In this document: positions 21,331-28,779 of the stretch, one piece after another
How positions within the stretch are numbered: the stretch's first letter is position 1
Layout: every line of letters starts with the position of its first letter
Assembly: GCF_014750655.1 (NCBI RefSeq)
Contig: NZ_JABBXD010000002.1
Span: 359,636 to 423,635, forward strand
Direction: 5' to 3'
Source: Salinimonas profundi
GTDB lineage: Bacteria > Pseudomonadota > Gammaproteobacteria > Enterobacterales > Alteromonadaceae
DNA length: 64,000 bases
Made by a program: the position numbers and the translations under genes
Notes under the pieces: generated by a model
The model's database searches: none
Told to the model about the DNA's origin: nothing
Seen by the model: the letters and a program-made list of their open reading frames with translations, nothing else

Positions 21331-22386
21331 CTAGTGGACAAATGGTTCAAGGCCGGATAAACGCATTTTCACGTCAAACCGGGGAACGTCGCGTGGTGGG
21401 AGAGCCGCTACGGCCTCTGCTAACGCCTGAATGTGTTCCGGCGTACTGCCGCAACAGCCACCGACAATATTGACCAGCCCGGACGACGCCCATTCCTGGA
21501 TGTGCGCAGCCATTTGGTCAGCTTCAAGATCATATTCGCCAAACTCATTGGGCAGACCAGCGTTAGGGTGTGCAGACACCAGGCATTCTGAAATCGCTGC
21601 AATTTCAGCAACATACTGACGCAATAAATCCGGGCCTAGTGCACAGTTCAGTCCGAAAGAAAACGGTTCGATATGGCGCAGGGAATAATAAAAGGCCTCA
21701 GCCGTTTGACCGGATAGTGTTCTGCCCGATGCATCAGTAATTGTGCCTGACACCATAACCGGCAAACGTTCGCCCAGTTTGTCAAATACACCCTGCACGG
21801 CAAACGCCGCAGCTTTTGCATTCAGTGTATCAAAAATTGTTTCCAGCATGATGACATCTACGCCGCCTTCAATCAGTGCCTCGCACGATTCGGTGTACGC
21901 TGCCACAAGCTGATCGAAAGTAACATTGCGCTTGCCGGGATCGTTAACATCCGGTGAAATGGAGGCAGTGCGGTTTGTAGGCCCTAACACACCTGCCACA
22001 AAACGCGGTTTATCAGGTGTCTGCCGGGTAAAGTCATCAGCGGCCCGGCGTGCAATTTTCGCAGACTCAATATTGATAAGACGCGACTCTGCCTGCATAC
22101 CATAATCAGCCATCGCAATCGGCGTGGCATTAAACGTATTCGTTTCGATGATATCGGCGCCAGCCGCCAAGTAATCACAGTGTATCTGGTAAATCAGTTC
22201 AGGTTGGGTAACAGACAATAAATCGTTGTTACCTTTAAGCTCACTGGGCCAGTCTGCATACTGCTCACCCCGATAATGTGATTCATCCAGTTTATGCTGC
22301 TGAATCATCGTCCCCATCGCACCATCCAGTATGAGAATGCGTTGGCGCGCTGCCTGTGAGAGTTGATCAAAACGATTACTGGTCAC
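21331..22386 (-). CDS. Homocysteine-binding module of methionine synthase (split MetH)
   Basis: A 351-aa Pfam-type homocysteine S-methyltransferase domain protein. It matches the first ~350 residues of Met[55 protein letters not shown], and zinc ligands FGLNCALGP and [11 protein letters not shown] (one Cys plus the Cys pair). It ends at [11 protein letters not shown], exactly where the linker to the folate domain begins. The GTG start at 22386, one base after the metA stop, is favoured because a CGAGG site precedes it; the frame is open 9 codons further up inside metA. A stand-alone MmuM-type enzyme is possible but the linker-like tail and location argue for a MetH half. Confidence 0.9.
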   Translation of the reverse strand: MTSNRFDQLSQAARQRILILDGAMGTMIQQHKLDESHYRGEQYADWPSELKGNNDLLSVTQPELIYQIHCDYLAAGADIIETNTFNATPIAMADYGMQAESRLINIESAKIARRAADDFTRQTPDKPRFVAGVLGPTNRTASISPDVNDPGKRNVTFDQLVAAYTESCEALIEGGVDVIMLETIFDTLNAKAAAFAVQGVFDKLGERLPVMVSGTITDASGRTLSGQTAEAFYYSLRHIEPFSFGLNCALGPDLLRQYVAEIAAISECLVSAHPNAGLPNEFGEYDLEADQMAAHIQEWASSGLVNIVGGCCGSTPEHIQALAEAVAALPPRDVPRFDVKMRLSGLEPFVH

Positions 22387-22387
22387 A

Positions 22388-23332
22388 TTAAACCTCGTTG
22401 TTTGGTGAATCACTGCCTGACAGTGAGTTTAAATCATACGGTGTGGTCTGATAAACGTGATAGTTCAGCCAGTTGGTAAATAATAAGCTGCCGTGGGAGC
22501 GCCATCGCACCAGCGGTGACTGCGAAGGGTCATCCTGCGGATAGTAGTTTACCGGCACAGCAGGCGAAAGACCGGCATCGTTGTCGCGCTGAAATTCCTC
22601 ATGCAGTGTTTCCGGATCGTACTCTGGGTGTCCGGTCACAAATACCTTACGCTTGTCATCACTGGCAGCAATATATGCGCCTGCATCGGCCGATTCAGCA
22701 AGAACACTCAGCCCGTCCACACTGCTATATTGCGTCGACTCAATATGGCCAAACCGTGAGTGTGGTGCAAAAAATACCGGGTCGAATCCGCGCAGAAGCT
22801 CGTTGTGGGGGTCCAAAACCTGATGCTCAAACACACCTGAAATTTTTTCTGCCCGCAAATGCCGGTTTACCCCATAGTGATGAAACATGGCCGCGTGTGC
22901 TGCCCAGCACAGATACAACGTAGATTGCACATTTTTCTCTGCCCAGTCGAAAATTGCCTGCATATTGGACCAGTATTTCACCTGCTCGTAATCAATATGT
23001 GCAAGCGGTGCCCCCGTTACCATCAGGCCGTCATATTTTTTGTGCGCCACCTGAGAGAACTCATGATAAAACGCATCCATATGAGACTGGGGCGTATTTT
23101 TGGGGGCCTGATTGTCAATACGGATCAAATCAACGTTTATCTGCAGCGGTGTATTGGATAGTAGCCTTAACAGCTGCACTTCCGTTTCAATTTTATTCGG
23201 CATGAGATTCAGGATACCGACTTCCAGCGGACGAATATCCTGATGCGAAGCCCGAAGGCTGTCCATGGTGAAAATGTTTTCTCCCAGCAAGACATCCTGT
23301 GCCGGAAGTTGTTCGGGTATTCTGATTGGCAT
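22388..23332 (-). CDS. metA: Homoserine O-succinyltransferase (MetA family)
   Basis: The first committed enzyme of methionine synthesis; it acylates homoserine from succinyl- or acetyl-CoA. The start at 23332 gives 314 aa, matching E. coli MetA (309), with the family beginning [12 protein letters not shown] and a GGAG site 6 nt before; the frame is open 57 codons upstream through the promoter. Catalytic features are the Cys in [11 protein letters not shown], the His-Glu pair in FVTGHPEYD and [16 protein letters not shown]. Acyl-donor preference cannot be told for certain from sequence. Regulation by MetJ is strongly indicated by upstream met boxes. metH genes follow with 1-nt spacing. Confidence 0.95.
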   Translation of the reverse strand: MPIRIPEQLPAQDVLLGENIFTMDSLRASHQDIRPLEVGILNLMPNKIETEVQLLRLLSNTPLQINVDLIRIDNQAPKNTPQSHMDAFYHEFSQVAHKKYDGLMVTGAPLAHIDYEQVKYWSNMQAIFDWAEKNVQSTLYLCWAAHAAMFHHYGVNRHLRAEKISGVFEHQVLDPHNELLRGFDPVFFAPHSRFGHIESTQYSSVDGLSVLAESADAGAYIAASDDKRKVFVTGHPEYDPETLHEEFQRDNDAGLSPAVPVNYYPQDDPSQSPLVRWRSHGSLLFTNWLNYHVYQTTPYDLNSLSGSDSPNNEV

Positions 23333-23361
23333 GCTGGCTCCACACTTATCCTGATTCGAAC

Positions 23362-23389
23362 ATTGTGGCGACATGACAGAAGATGTCAA
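23362..23389 (-). promoter_or_regulatory. sigma-70 promoter of the metA-metH operon
   Basis: A perfect -35 TTGACA (384-389 of the 23-kb block) and a -10 CACAAT (362-367) with a 16-bp spacer on the minus strand. It lies about 30 nt before the metA start and touches the met boxes. Confidence 0.7.
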
Positions 23390-23394
23390 CACAT

Positions 23395-23418
23395 TTACGT
23401 CTAGACGTCTAAACGTTT
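23395..23418. promoter_or_regulatory. MetJ operator (three tandem met boxes)
   Basis: Three adjacent 8-mers: TTACGTCT (6 of 8 matches), AGACGTCT (8 of 8, at 23403-23410) and AAACGTTT (6 of 8), compared with the known met box AGACGTCT. The array lies immediately upstream of the -35 of metA, where bound MetJ-SAM would block transcription. This implies that the genome encodes MetJ. Confidence 0.88.
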
Positions 23419-23962
23419 TTTTTGCGAAGGTGAGAGATGGTGGTTCTGTTTGGGTAATGATAGTAAATTTGGGATCGGTACTAATTGAGAATCGGCGATT
23501 CAAGCTTTTGGCGTTTTCCCCTGGCTACTCAATTTACATATCTGTTCGGTAAAATAAGCCAAGACACGCTTTATATCACTTGGTGAGCAATAAGAGGTTG
23601 GCCGGCTGCTATGTACGTGTTCCGAACATAAACTCCATGAGGAGATGGCGTCTTCAGTCTTCAATGAGCGAATCTCTGCCCGTGTCGAGGCTCTCTGTGC
23701 GCTCTTGCAAAAGCATTTGGATAAGGTCCCTCCAGCTGATTAACAATGGTAACAGGGCGTTTCGTGAGGCTGTTAAGCGATGAACGTGGTCATCGAATGA
23801 TGCTTGTATTAGGGAGTCAGGATCACCGGTGCCCTATCTGGTTCCGAAATCACCGGGCTGGAAGGATAGAATGTAGGTTCCTTGTATAACTCGGACATAA
23901 GTGAAACCAGTGATTTTATCCGGCTGACAATTTTTTCGGGTATTACCGGCTATAGTTAGAAA
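23419..23962. other. Intergenic region between the methionine operon and the accessory island
   Basis: About 540 bases without a recognisable gene. One short plus-strand frame (23645-23743, 32 codons, starting MASSVFNERISARVEALC) has a GAGG site close to its ATG and protein-like composition, so it may be a gene remnant, but I cannot name it. No terminator or mobile-element ends are clear. Confidence 0.4.
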
Positions 23963-24907
23963 ATGACCCAATTCGCTCATTATCTCTTCTCTGCGTTGAA
24001 GCGCACCTGGCAAGACTTTCTGCGAAGCAGCATGGTTGTGGTGGTATGTCTGCTGGCGCAATTTGTACCGAACGTGGCGTTCGGTGATTCCGGTTCACAG
24101 GTTGAGTACACCAATCATGATGGTGCCATGTATGGCAACCTACCGACCTGTATTCAGGCAATGCAATCCTTTACGAGCGCCGAAAGCCCCGAGAAGCCGG
24201 CACTGCTGCGTCCTGGCAATCCGCTTAGCATACTGAGCTGGAACGTACAAAAAGGCGCAAATGAAGGATGGTTGTCCGACCTAAAAAGGCTAGGCGCAGG
24301 GCGGCAGCTTGTGCTGCTACAAGAAGCATTACTTACTTGGCAAATGCATGATACGCAAACGGGCCAGCTGTTCTGGTCGTTTGCGCCGGGGTACAGCACG
24401 GACGCCTTTCGCAGTGGCCTGCTGATGTTCAGTGTCGTTGCGCCCGATATTGTATGTCGGTTTCAGGTGCAGGAGCCGTGGCTTGGCAGTCCCAAGGCAA
24501 CAGCAGCTGCGTTGTTTGCTATACCGGGTCGTGCCCACGGCTTGTTGGTGGTCAATTTGCATGCAGTGAACTTTAGCTTCGGCCTGACTGATTTTGAGCG
24601 TCAATTAACCCAGGTTAACCAATTGCTACGTGCCGTAAGCGGGCCCGCTATGGTTGTCGGAGACTTCAATACCTGGCGCAAGGGACGACTTAACAAGATG
24701 CGTCAACTGATGAGCGGTGCTGGTTTGCGAGAAGTGCCATTCCCGGTGGATGAACGTGTCAGTATTTTCGGGCTGCCATTGGACTATATCTGGGCGAGAG
24801 GGCTGCGGCGTGAGAGCAGCCTTACTGAAGCGGTGACGACCTCGGACCATAACCCACTCATGGCCACATTTCGACTTGAGGGGAAACAAACGAATGCTAC
24901 CAAATAA
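23963..24907 (+). CDS. Exported endonuclease/exonuclease/phosphatase (EEP) family protein
   Basis: A 314-aa protein with a long N-terminal signal or anchor segment (hydrophobic core MVVVVCLLAQFVPNVAFG, residues ~24-41) and an EEP fold. Catalytic motifs in order are ILSWNVQK, LLQEALL (metal-binding Glu), VVNLHAVNF, VVGDFNTW (Asp-x-Asn), LDYIWARG and TTSDHNPLMATF (His-Asn). EEP enzymes cut nucleic acids, phosphoinositides or other phosphodiesters; the target here is unknown. It is on the opposite strand to both flanking operons and begins the accessory stretch. A GTTAGAA heptamer lies 3 bases before its ATG. Confidence 0.82.
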   Translation: MTQFAHYLFSALKRTWQDFLRSSMVVVVCLLAQFVPNVAFGDSGSQVEYTNHDGAMYGNLPTCIQAMQSFTSAESPEKPALLRPGNPLSILSWNVQKGANEGWLSDLKRLGAGRQLVLLQEALLTWQMHDTQTGQLFWSFAPGYSTDAFRSGLLMFSVVAPDIVCRFQVQEPWLGSPKATAAALFAIPGRAHGLLVVNLHAVNFSFGLTDFERQLTQVNQLLRAVSGPAMVVGDFNTWRKGRLNKMRQLMSGAGLREVPFPVDERVSIFGLPLDYIWARGLRRESSLTEAVTTSDHNPLMATFRLEGKQTNATK

Positions 24908-24982
24908 AGAACTTCGCTGCGTAAATTTGTACACGTGTAAATGCCCAATTTTCGGGTGTTGAACCTCTGCCCCTTGTCTTGA

Positions 24983-25066
24983 GTTCAACTTCGTTAAAGT
25001 GCCAGTTGCTGCCGATGGTATTTCATCTAGCGGGCGGCAGCTGTGTATCTATAGCAACCGTTAGAC
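24983..25066 (+). repeat. attC-like recombination site
   Basis: It starts with GTTCAAC, matching the R'' consensus RYYYAAC, and ends with GTTAGAC (25060-25066), matching the R' consensus GTTRRRY. In between, GCTGCC and GGCAGC can pair to form an imperfect stem. The 84-bp length is within the attC range. The outer pairs are not fully complementary, so the call is moderate. Confidence 0.5.
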
Positions 25067-25103
25067 AGTGAGTTTTAGTTTCACTTCAGAGTTTGGTTAT
25101 TGT

Positions 25104-25307
25104 ATGACTACTAAACCCGTGGCAATTCAGTCAGATTACCTAGGCGAGCAGCATCAGGCTGGAGAAGAAATCAGTAAGCGTGTAGAGGAAATCTCAAGTA
25201 AGACACACGACCTCCATAAGATTTCACAAAACAACAGCTCTAGCGTCGTGAATATCAACAGTAAGGCAGACACTCTTGAAGCGCTTGTAGGTCGCTATAT
25301 AGTGTAA
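25104..25307 (+). pseudogene. Chemoreceptor C-terminal fragment (67 aa)
   Basis: This small frame encodes only what looks like the last turn of a methyl-accepting chemotaxis protein. The text EEISKRVEEISSKTHDLHK followed by NSKADTLEALVGRYIV closely resembles the end of the cytoplasmic coiled coil of many receptors, where an LVGRF-type tail is usual. The HAMP domain, signalling tip and sensor are all missing. It begins shortly after an attC-like site; no good ribosome site is visible (a GTG at 25068 is another possible start). It may be a dead fragment or a small coiled-coil protein. The resemblance is by eye. Confidence 0.5.
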
Positions 25308-25435
25308 TCAGGATAGCTGGGCCTTTACGCCTCGGCGCTTAATTACCTTGCTGAATCTGCATTAAATTGCGGCTCTTTTCCCCGTGTCGCCGAAGGTGTA
25401 AGGTATCTCTTGCATATCAACAGGGAAGTCAAAAA

Positions 25436-25981
25436 ATGCAACATTCCGCGATTGATCAGGAGATCTCAAAACTAACCAAAGAAGCGAGCGCTAAAGCCGA
25501 AGAAAAAAACTTTGATGGCGCCATTGAGACGTTTGAGAAAGCTTTAAATCTCTACCAAAAGTCAGAGCTTTTTTATGGCAGGGCCTATGTCAAAGCCATC
25601 CCTTATTACCAAAAAGCTGGGCGTTACTCAGAGCTTGAGCAGTACTGTTTTGGTTTTTTGATACCTCGCATCCAATTGGATGTGGAGAGGGTGTTTTCGG
25701 AAAAGACCAAGAGCTTGCAGCAGTGGTTTGCGTTAGGTGTTGAAATCAATGTCTACGATAAGCTCCGGCTTTGTGCAAAAAGAGAAAAGGTGTCTGCCGA
25801 TGAGTCGCGTTACGAGAAGATGATCGATAATCTGAGCAGAGAGTTCGAGGAATTGAAAAAGATATCTGAGATGGAGCAGCTAAAGGCTGAATTTCAGTAT
25901 ACTGTTCGGTTATTTGGCCCATATAACAAAGCCGGCGACTGGCCTGAAGTATTCGTCAAAAAATTCAAAACCTTACTTTGA
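25436..25981 (+). CDS. Hypothetical protein with TPR-like helices
   Basis: A 181-aa protein of unknown function. The ATG at 25436 is chosen for the AGGGAAG site about 8 nt upstream. Residues ~7-60 form helical repeats resembling a tetratricopeptide pair (AEEKNFDGAIETFEKALNLY, then YVKAIPYYQKAGRYSELEQY), and the C-terminal half is charged and helical. It has no signal peptide or membrane segment, so it is probably cytoplasmic and may mediate protein contacts. It is one of four plus-strand orphan genes in the cassette-like island. Confidence 0.6.
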   Translation: MQHSAIDQEISKLTKEASAKAEEKNFDGAIETFEKALNLYQKSELFYGRAYVKAIPYYQKAGRYSELEQYCFGFLIPRIQLDVERVFSEKTKSLQQWFALGVEINVYDKLRLCAKREKVSADESRYEKMIDNLSREFEELKKISEMEQLKAEFQYTVRLFGPYNKAGDWPEVFVKKFKTLL

Positions 25982-26121
25982 GCTGAATTAGGCTCAAGAC
26001 AGAATGACCGCCAATTGTCTTTTGATGCCGGTCAGGTGAGCATGTAGGTCGGAAAAGTACGTATTGCTGCCGCTCAGGGCATTGCTGAAAGCATAAATTT
26101 TCCTAACTTTTCAGTCACCAG

Positions 26122-26227
26122 TTTTGCGAACGCCAAAGTATGTGACTTGGGAGCGCAGAGCTGTACTATGCCAATAGTAATTTATTTATATGCGAACCGT
26201 GGTTCGCATATAAATAGGTTCGCAAAA
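26122..26227. repeat. Nested inverted repeat with a 34-bp near-perfect palindrome
   Basis: The palindrome at 26183-26216 has 16-bp arms (left arm TATTTATATGCGAACC) and a 2-nt centre. It is nested inside an outer 10-bp inverted repeat, TTTTGCGAAC at 26122-26131 and GTTCGCAAAA at 26218-26227. All four arms contain GCGAAC. There is no T run, so it is not an ordinary terminator. An operator or a replication/recombination hairpin are possible roles. The surrounding stretch 25982-26348 holds no gene that I can support. Confidence 0.7.
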
Positions 26228-26296
26228 TATTAAAAGTGCTGCCATCGCAGTCACAGCAAAGGATAGCGGGAGGTGGCCAGGTATGATAAAAATAAT

Positions 26297-26334
26297 ATGC
26301 GGTTCTAAGGGTCCGCTTCATTTAAATGTTATGT
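26297..26334 (+). repeat. Possible right half of an attC-like site
   Basis: GCGG and CCGC form a small dyad here, followed by a GTTATGT heptamer (26328-26334), an R'-like end often seen at cassette starts. The next gene begins with a ribosome site directly after. I could not find a matching left half, so this is weak. Confidence 0.3.
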
Positions 26335-26348
26335 GCAAGGAGTAACCG

Positions 26349-26708
26349 TTGGATCCTATGGATGGAATTGATCTTCAAGACTCTTTTATACTGAGCTGGA
26401 CAGTCTCAGAAAACGAATTTTCCATACAGCTGGAAGCTAGTATCTGGCCTTCATCGGTTCATTACACTAAGCCAAAACCCAATGAGTACACTTGTTATAA
26501 AAAAGCAGTTTTAACGTTCTCTGACTTTTCATATATATCGAATGTTAAAGAGCAATCGGAAATCACGCCGACAACGGATTTAGATGGCTCGCTGGACTAT
26601 GGCAACATAGATAGCTTTAGCAAAACAGAATCAGGTTTTTTGATTTCAGCGTGCTTTGGTAATGTCACTATCAATAGTGGCAAGGTTGTATTGAGTGTTT
26701 GCACATGA
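26349..26708 (+). CDS. Hypothetical acidic protein, cassette type
   Basis: A 119-aa protein I do not recognise. The TTG start at 26349 is preferred over the ATG at 26358 because AAGGAG lies 6 nt before it. It is acidic, rich in Ser, Thr and aromatic residues, with alternating hydrophobic strands (FILSWTVSENEFSIQLEASI and GFLISACFGNVTINSGKVVL), which suggests a small beta-sheet protein. There is no signal peptide or membrane segment. An attC-like hairpin begins at its stop codon, as expected for an integron cassette gene. Confidence 0.55.
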   Translation: MDPMDGIDLQDSFILSWTVSENEFSIQLEASIWPSSVHYTKPKPNEYTCYKKAVLTFSDFSYISNVKEQSEITPTTDLDGSLDYGNIDSFSKTESGFLISACFGNVTINSGKVVLSVCT

Positions 26709-26817
26709 CAAACAAATCATGGCACTCGCTCTCGCTCGCTGGGACGCAAACACGCAGGCGGCTTCGCCATTTTCGCCTGCGCGTCCGCGCCCCATATTTG
26801 GAAGTTCAAGCTTAGGG
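26704..26817 (+). repeat. attC-like hairpin
   Basis: The region can fold into a long imperfect hairpin: CGCAGGCG pairs with CGCCTGCG, GGACGC with GCGTCC, and CAAATCATGG partly with CCATATTTGG. The text GGCACTCGCTCTCGCTCGCTGG resembles the left arm of marine integron attC sites. The R'-like end is CTTAGGG instead of GTTRRRY, so the site may no longer recombine. Confidence 0.5.
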
Positions 26818-26827
26818 TACTTAATTT

Positions 26828-27556
26828 ATGCTTCTCGAGGTAACACTAGCTATATTTTCTGCGGCTTCGGCTTTGCTTGGTGTCTTAACATTGACTTCAA
26901 GCGATGGTGGCAGAGAGTGGTGGAAGAAAACTGCTTCAATTGCAAAGCTTCTCGCATTGAATATCTTAATTGTTCTTTCCTTGGGGGTGGTGAAAACATA
27001 CTTCGATAAAATTCAAGATGATAAAAATGAAGCGCACTTGTCTACTCTGGAAAAAAGTCTAGAAAGCTCGTTGTCTAAACAGCATGATCTAAAAAGTCAA
27101 TTAACCAATGCAGAGATTAAGCTGAGAAATGTAATAGAAAACGCAAATAAGAAAGAATTACAGTACCATCAATTGAAAGACCGACAGCATAAAGATGGTT
27201 GGATTTCAGCCTTTAAAGCAGAAAGAGATATTAATTTGCGTATTTTAAAATTTCTTTCTTCAGAACTAAATAGCGATAATCAGCTTGGTTTTCTGTATAG
27301 ACCCTCTTATTTAAAGATTAATTACCTTGGTAACTTGATAAAAACACCACATACACAAAATCAACAACAGCTACAAATGATGACCTTGTTATATGAAGAG
27401 TTAAGCGAGATAAATGGAAAGATCAAAGCTGGTAGCAATGCAGTCCAACTTGGAAATCACAACCAGATGATGAGTGGAATTTCACGTTTCTTTGGTGTCG
27501 AGGATAATACAAGAAATGCTCTTAACTTATATCAAGCAATTTCAATACAGTTCTAA
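26828..27556 (+). CDS. Hypothetical membrane-anchored coiled-coil protein
   Basis: A 242-aa protein of unknown function. Two hydrophobic segments (about residues 3-22, LEVTLAIFSAASALLGVLTL, and 38-57) would anchor it in the inner membrane with a short loop between them. Residues ~60-135 are strongly charged and heptad-like, predicting a coiled coil. The rest is helical and has no motif that I know. The base composition is A+T rich compared with the flagellar genes nearby. An attC-like site overlaps its end, and the ribosome site is weak. It could be a stand-alone membrane protein or one part of a small defence or toxin system, but no sequence evidence favours either. Confidence 0.55.
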   Translation: MLLEVTLAIFSAASALLGVLTLTSSDGGREWWKKTASIAKLLALNILIVLSLGVVKTYFDKIQDDKNEAHLSTLEKSLESSLSKQHDLKSQLTNAEIKLRNVIENANKKELQYHQLKDRQHKDGWISAFKAERDINLRILKFLSSELNSDNQLGFLYRPSYLKINYLGNLIKTPHTQNQQQLQMMTLLYEELSEINGKIKAGSNAVQLGNHNQMMSGISRFFGVEDNTRNALNLYQAISIQF

Positions 27557-27622
27557 CAAGCGCATGTTGTCGGACTGGTTTTCCGCTGCGCTCCAAATCA
27601 GCCGCCAATGCAGGCGCTAAAC
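27551..27622 (+). repeat. attC-like site with degenerate end
   Basis: TTCTAAC at 27551 overlaps the stop codon of the previous gene. It is followed by AAGCGCATG and CGGACTGG, which can pair imperfectly with CCAAATCAGCCG and the right side ending CAGGCGC. The expected GTT core at the right end reads GCT (GCTAAAC, 27616-27622). Degenerate terminal sites are usual at the end of cassette clusters. Confidence 0.5.
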
Positions 27623-27743
27623 GTCCGCTACTTATCTTTTGCGGTCCTCTACAGATGGGCCGTTTGCCTCTCATTCAATTTAGACAGCGTTTCTGAACCC
27701 CCTCTTAGTTTCAGTACCACCAAATAATAATGAGACTTCCGAT

Positions 27744-28157
27744 TTATTTTTTGTGAATAGTAACGATGAGCTCTGCTTCTGCTCTGGGAATGTCACAGGA
27801 TTCCATCACTTCTTCCAGTGAGGCGCCCTGCTTGACGAGCTCTGCGGCGCGCTGATACATGCGCATGGAAGGGTCCTGCAGCTTCACTTCGCGGATCTGA
27901 TTATTGAATCCGGTAATTTCATCCTGCAGCTGCTGGATATGTTTGCTTTGTACCAGAGAGCGGTTTTGTTGCTCTTCTACCTGATGCCCTACATCTTTGG
28001 ACTGGGCGCTGACTGACGCCACCTGTTGCCTGAGTGTCTCCAGTGTCTGCTCGGTGCGCTTGCGATACTGAAAAGACTGAAGACAGAATGCCACAAGCAA
28101 TACCAGTGCAATGGCGGCGATGGCCAGCGCAAGTACAGAAAATTGTGATGCATTCAT
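27744..28157 (-). CDS. DUF2802 protein linked to chemotaxis cluster
   Basis: A 137-aa protein with one N-terminal membrane segment (about residues 7-27), a coiled coil (~35-90) and the DUF2802 C-terminal helix-turn domain (MYQRAAELVKQGASLEEVME, then DIPRAEAELIV). It is found after cheW in Vibrio and Shewanella-type clusters and its function is unknown. Here a strong terminator separates it from cheW, so it is likely read through at low level or from its own promoter. It marks the end of the motility block, next to the cassette-like island. Confidence 0.85.
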   Translation of the reverse strand: MNASQFSVLALAIAAIALVLLVAFCLQSFQYRKRTEQTLETLRQQVASVSAQSKDVGHQVEEQQNRSLVQSKHIQQLQDEITGFNNQIREVKLQDPSMRMYQRAAELVKQGASLEEVMESCDIPRAEAELIVTIHKK

Positions 28158-28216
28158 AGAAAATACCGCATTATCTTTTAGATCAATAGATTAGCAAGTG
28201 ATGCTGTTTGATAGCA

Positions 28217-28246
28217 ATAAAAAAGCAGGCCCGCTGGCCTGCTTTT
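28217..28246 (-). terminator. Rho-independent terminator after cheW
   Basis: The stem AAAAGCAGGC/GCCTGCTTTT with loop CCGCTG is followed on the minus strand by a U run. It lies 16 nt past the cheW stop and before the DUF2802 gene. Confidence 0.8.
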
Positions 28247-28261
28247 GCGAAACGATTGACG

Positions 28262-28753
28262 TTACAGGTTAGCTAACTCATCCCATTCATCGTCACTGAG
28301 CAGCTTATTCAGATCGACCAGTATCAGTAATTCGCCGTCACGGTTGCTTACACCCTGGATAAACTTGGCACTTTCCTCTGTACCGACATTCGGTGCGCTA
28401 TCGATTTCCGATGTCTTCAAATAGACCACTTCGGCAACGCTGTCGACCAGAATCCCTACCACCTGCTCGTCTGATTCGATAATCACAATACGTGTATTAT
28501 CGGTTGTTTCTGAGCCTGGCAGACCAAAGCGGGACCGTGTATCGATGACAGTCACGACATTGCCGCGCAAATTGATGATACCCAGCACATAATCAGGCGC
28601 GCCCGGAACCGGCGCTATTTCCGTATAGCGTAATACTTCCTGAACCTGCATTACGTTAATACCGTAGGTCTCGTCGCCTAAACGAAATGTTACCCACTGT
28701 AATACCTGGTCGTTACTATCTGGTGTATTATTGGTTGCTCTTTCTTCACTCAT
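28262..28753 (-). CDS. cheW: Chemotaxis coupling protein CheW
   Basis: A 163-aa SH3-like adaptor that links chemoreceptors to CheA in the polar array. The CheW domain spans ~17-155: VLQWVTFRLGDETYGINVMQ, VPGAPDYVLGIINLRGNVV (the conserved turn) and VDSVAEVVYLK, then GELLILVDLNKLL. It is the last gene of the fliA-che-par run before the terminator. Confidence 0.95.
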   Translation of the reverse strand: MSEERATNNTPDSNDQVLQWVTFRLGDETYGINVMQVQEVLRYTEIAPVPGAPDYVLGIINLRGNVVTVIDTRSRFGLPGSETTDNTRIVIIESDEQVVGILVDSVAEVVYLKTSEIDSAPNVGTEESAKFIQGVSNRDGELLILVDLNKLLSDDEWDELANL

Positions 28754-28779
28754 TAACCTGGCTCCGATTGCTAAGGCGA

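Noticed and set aside
23954..23960. GTTAGAA just before the EEP gene as an attI or cassette boundary
   Set aside because: The heptamer matches the loose consensus and is the exact complement of TTCTAAC at 27551, but no paired left half or integrase gene is present, and a single 7-mer can occur by chance. Kept only as a remark.
25308..25435. A degenerate attC between the chemoreceptor fragment and the TPR-like gene
   Set aside because: Text such as GGCGCTTAATTACC and GGTGTAAGGT is vaguely attC-like, but I could not pair the two sides or find R''/R' cores.
26183..26216. The 34-bp palindrome as a LexA-type SOS box
   Set aside because: CGAAC-N4-GTTCG resembles the Gram-positive LexA box, but gammaproteobacterial LexA uses CTGT-N8-ACAG and the central bases do not fit.
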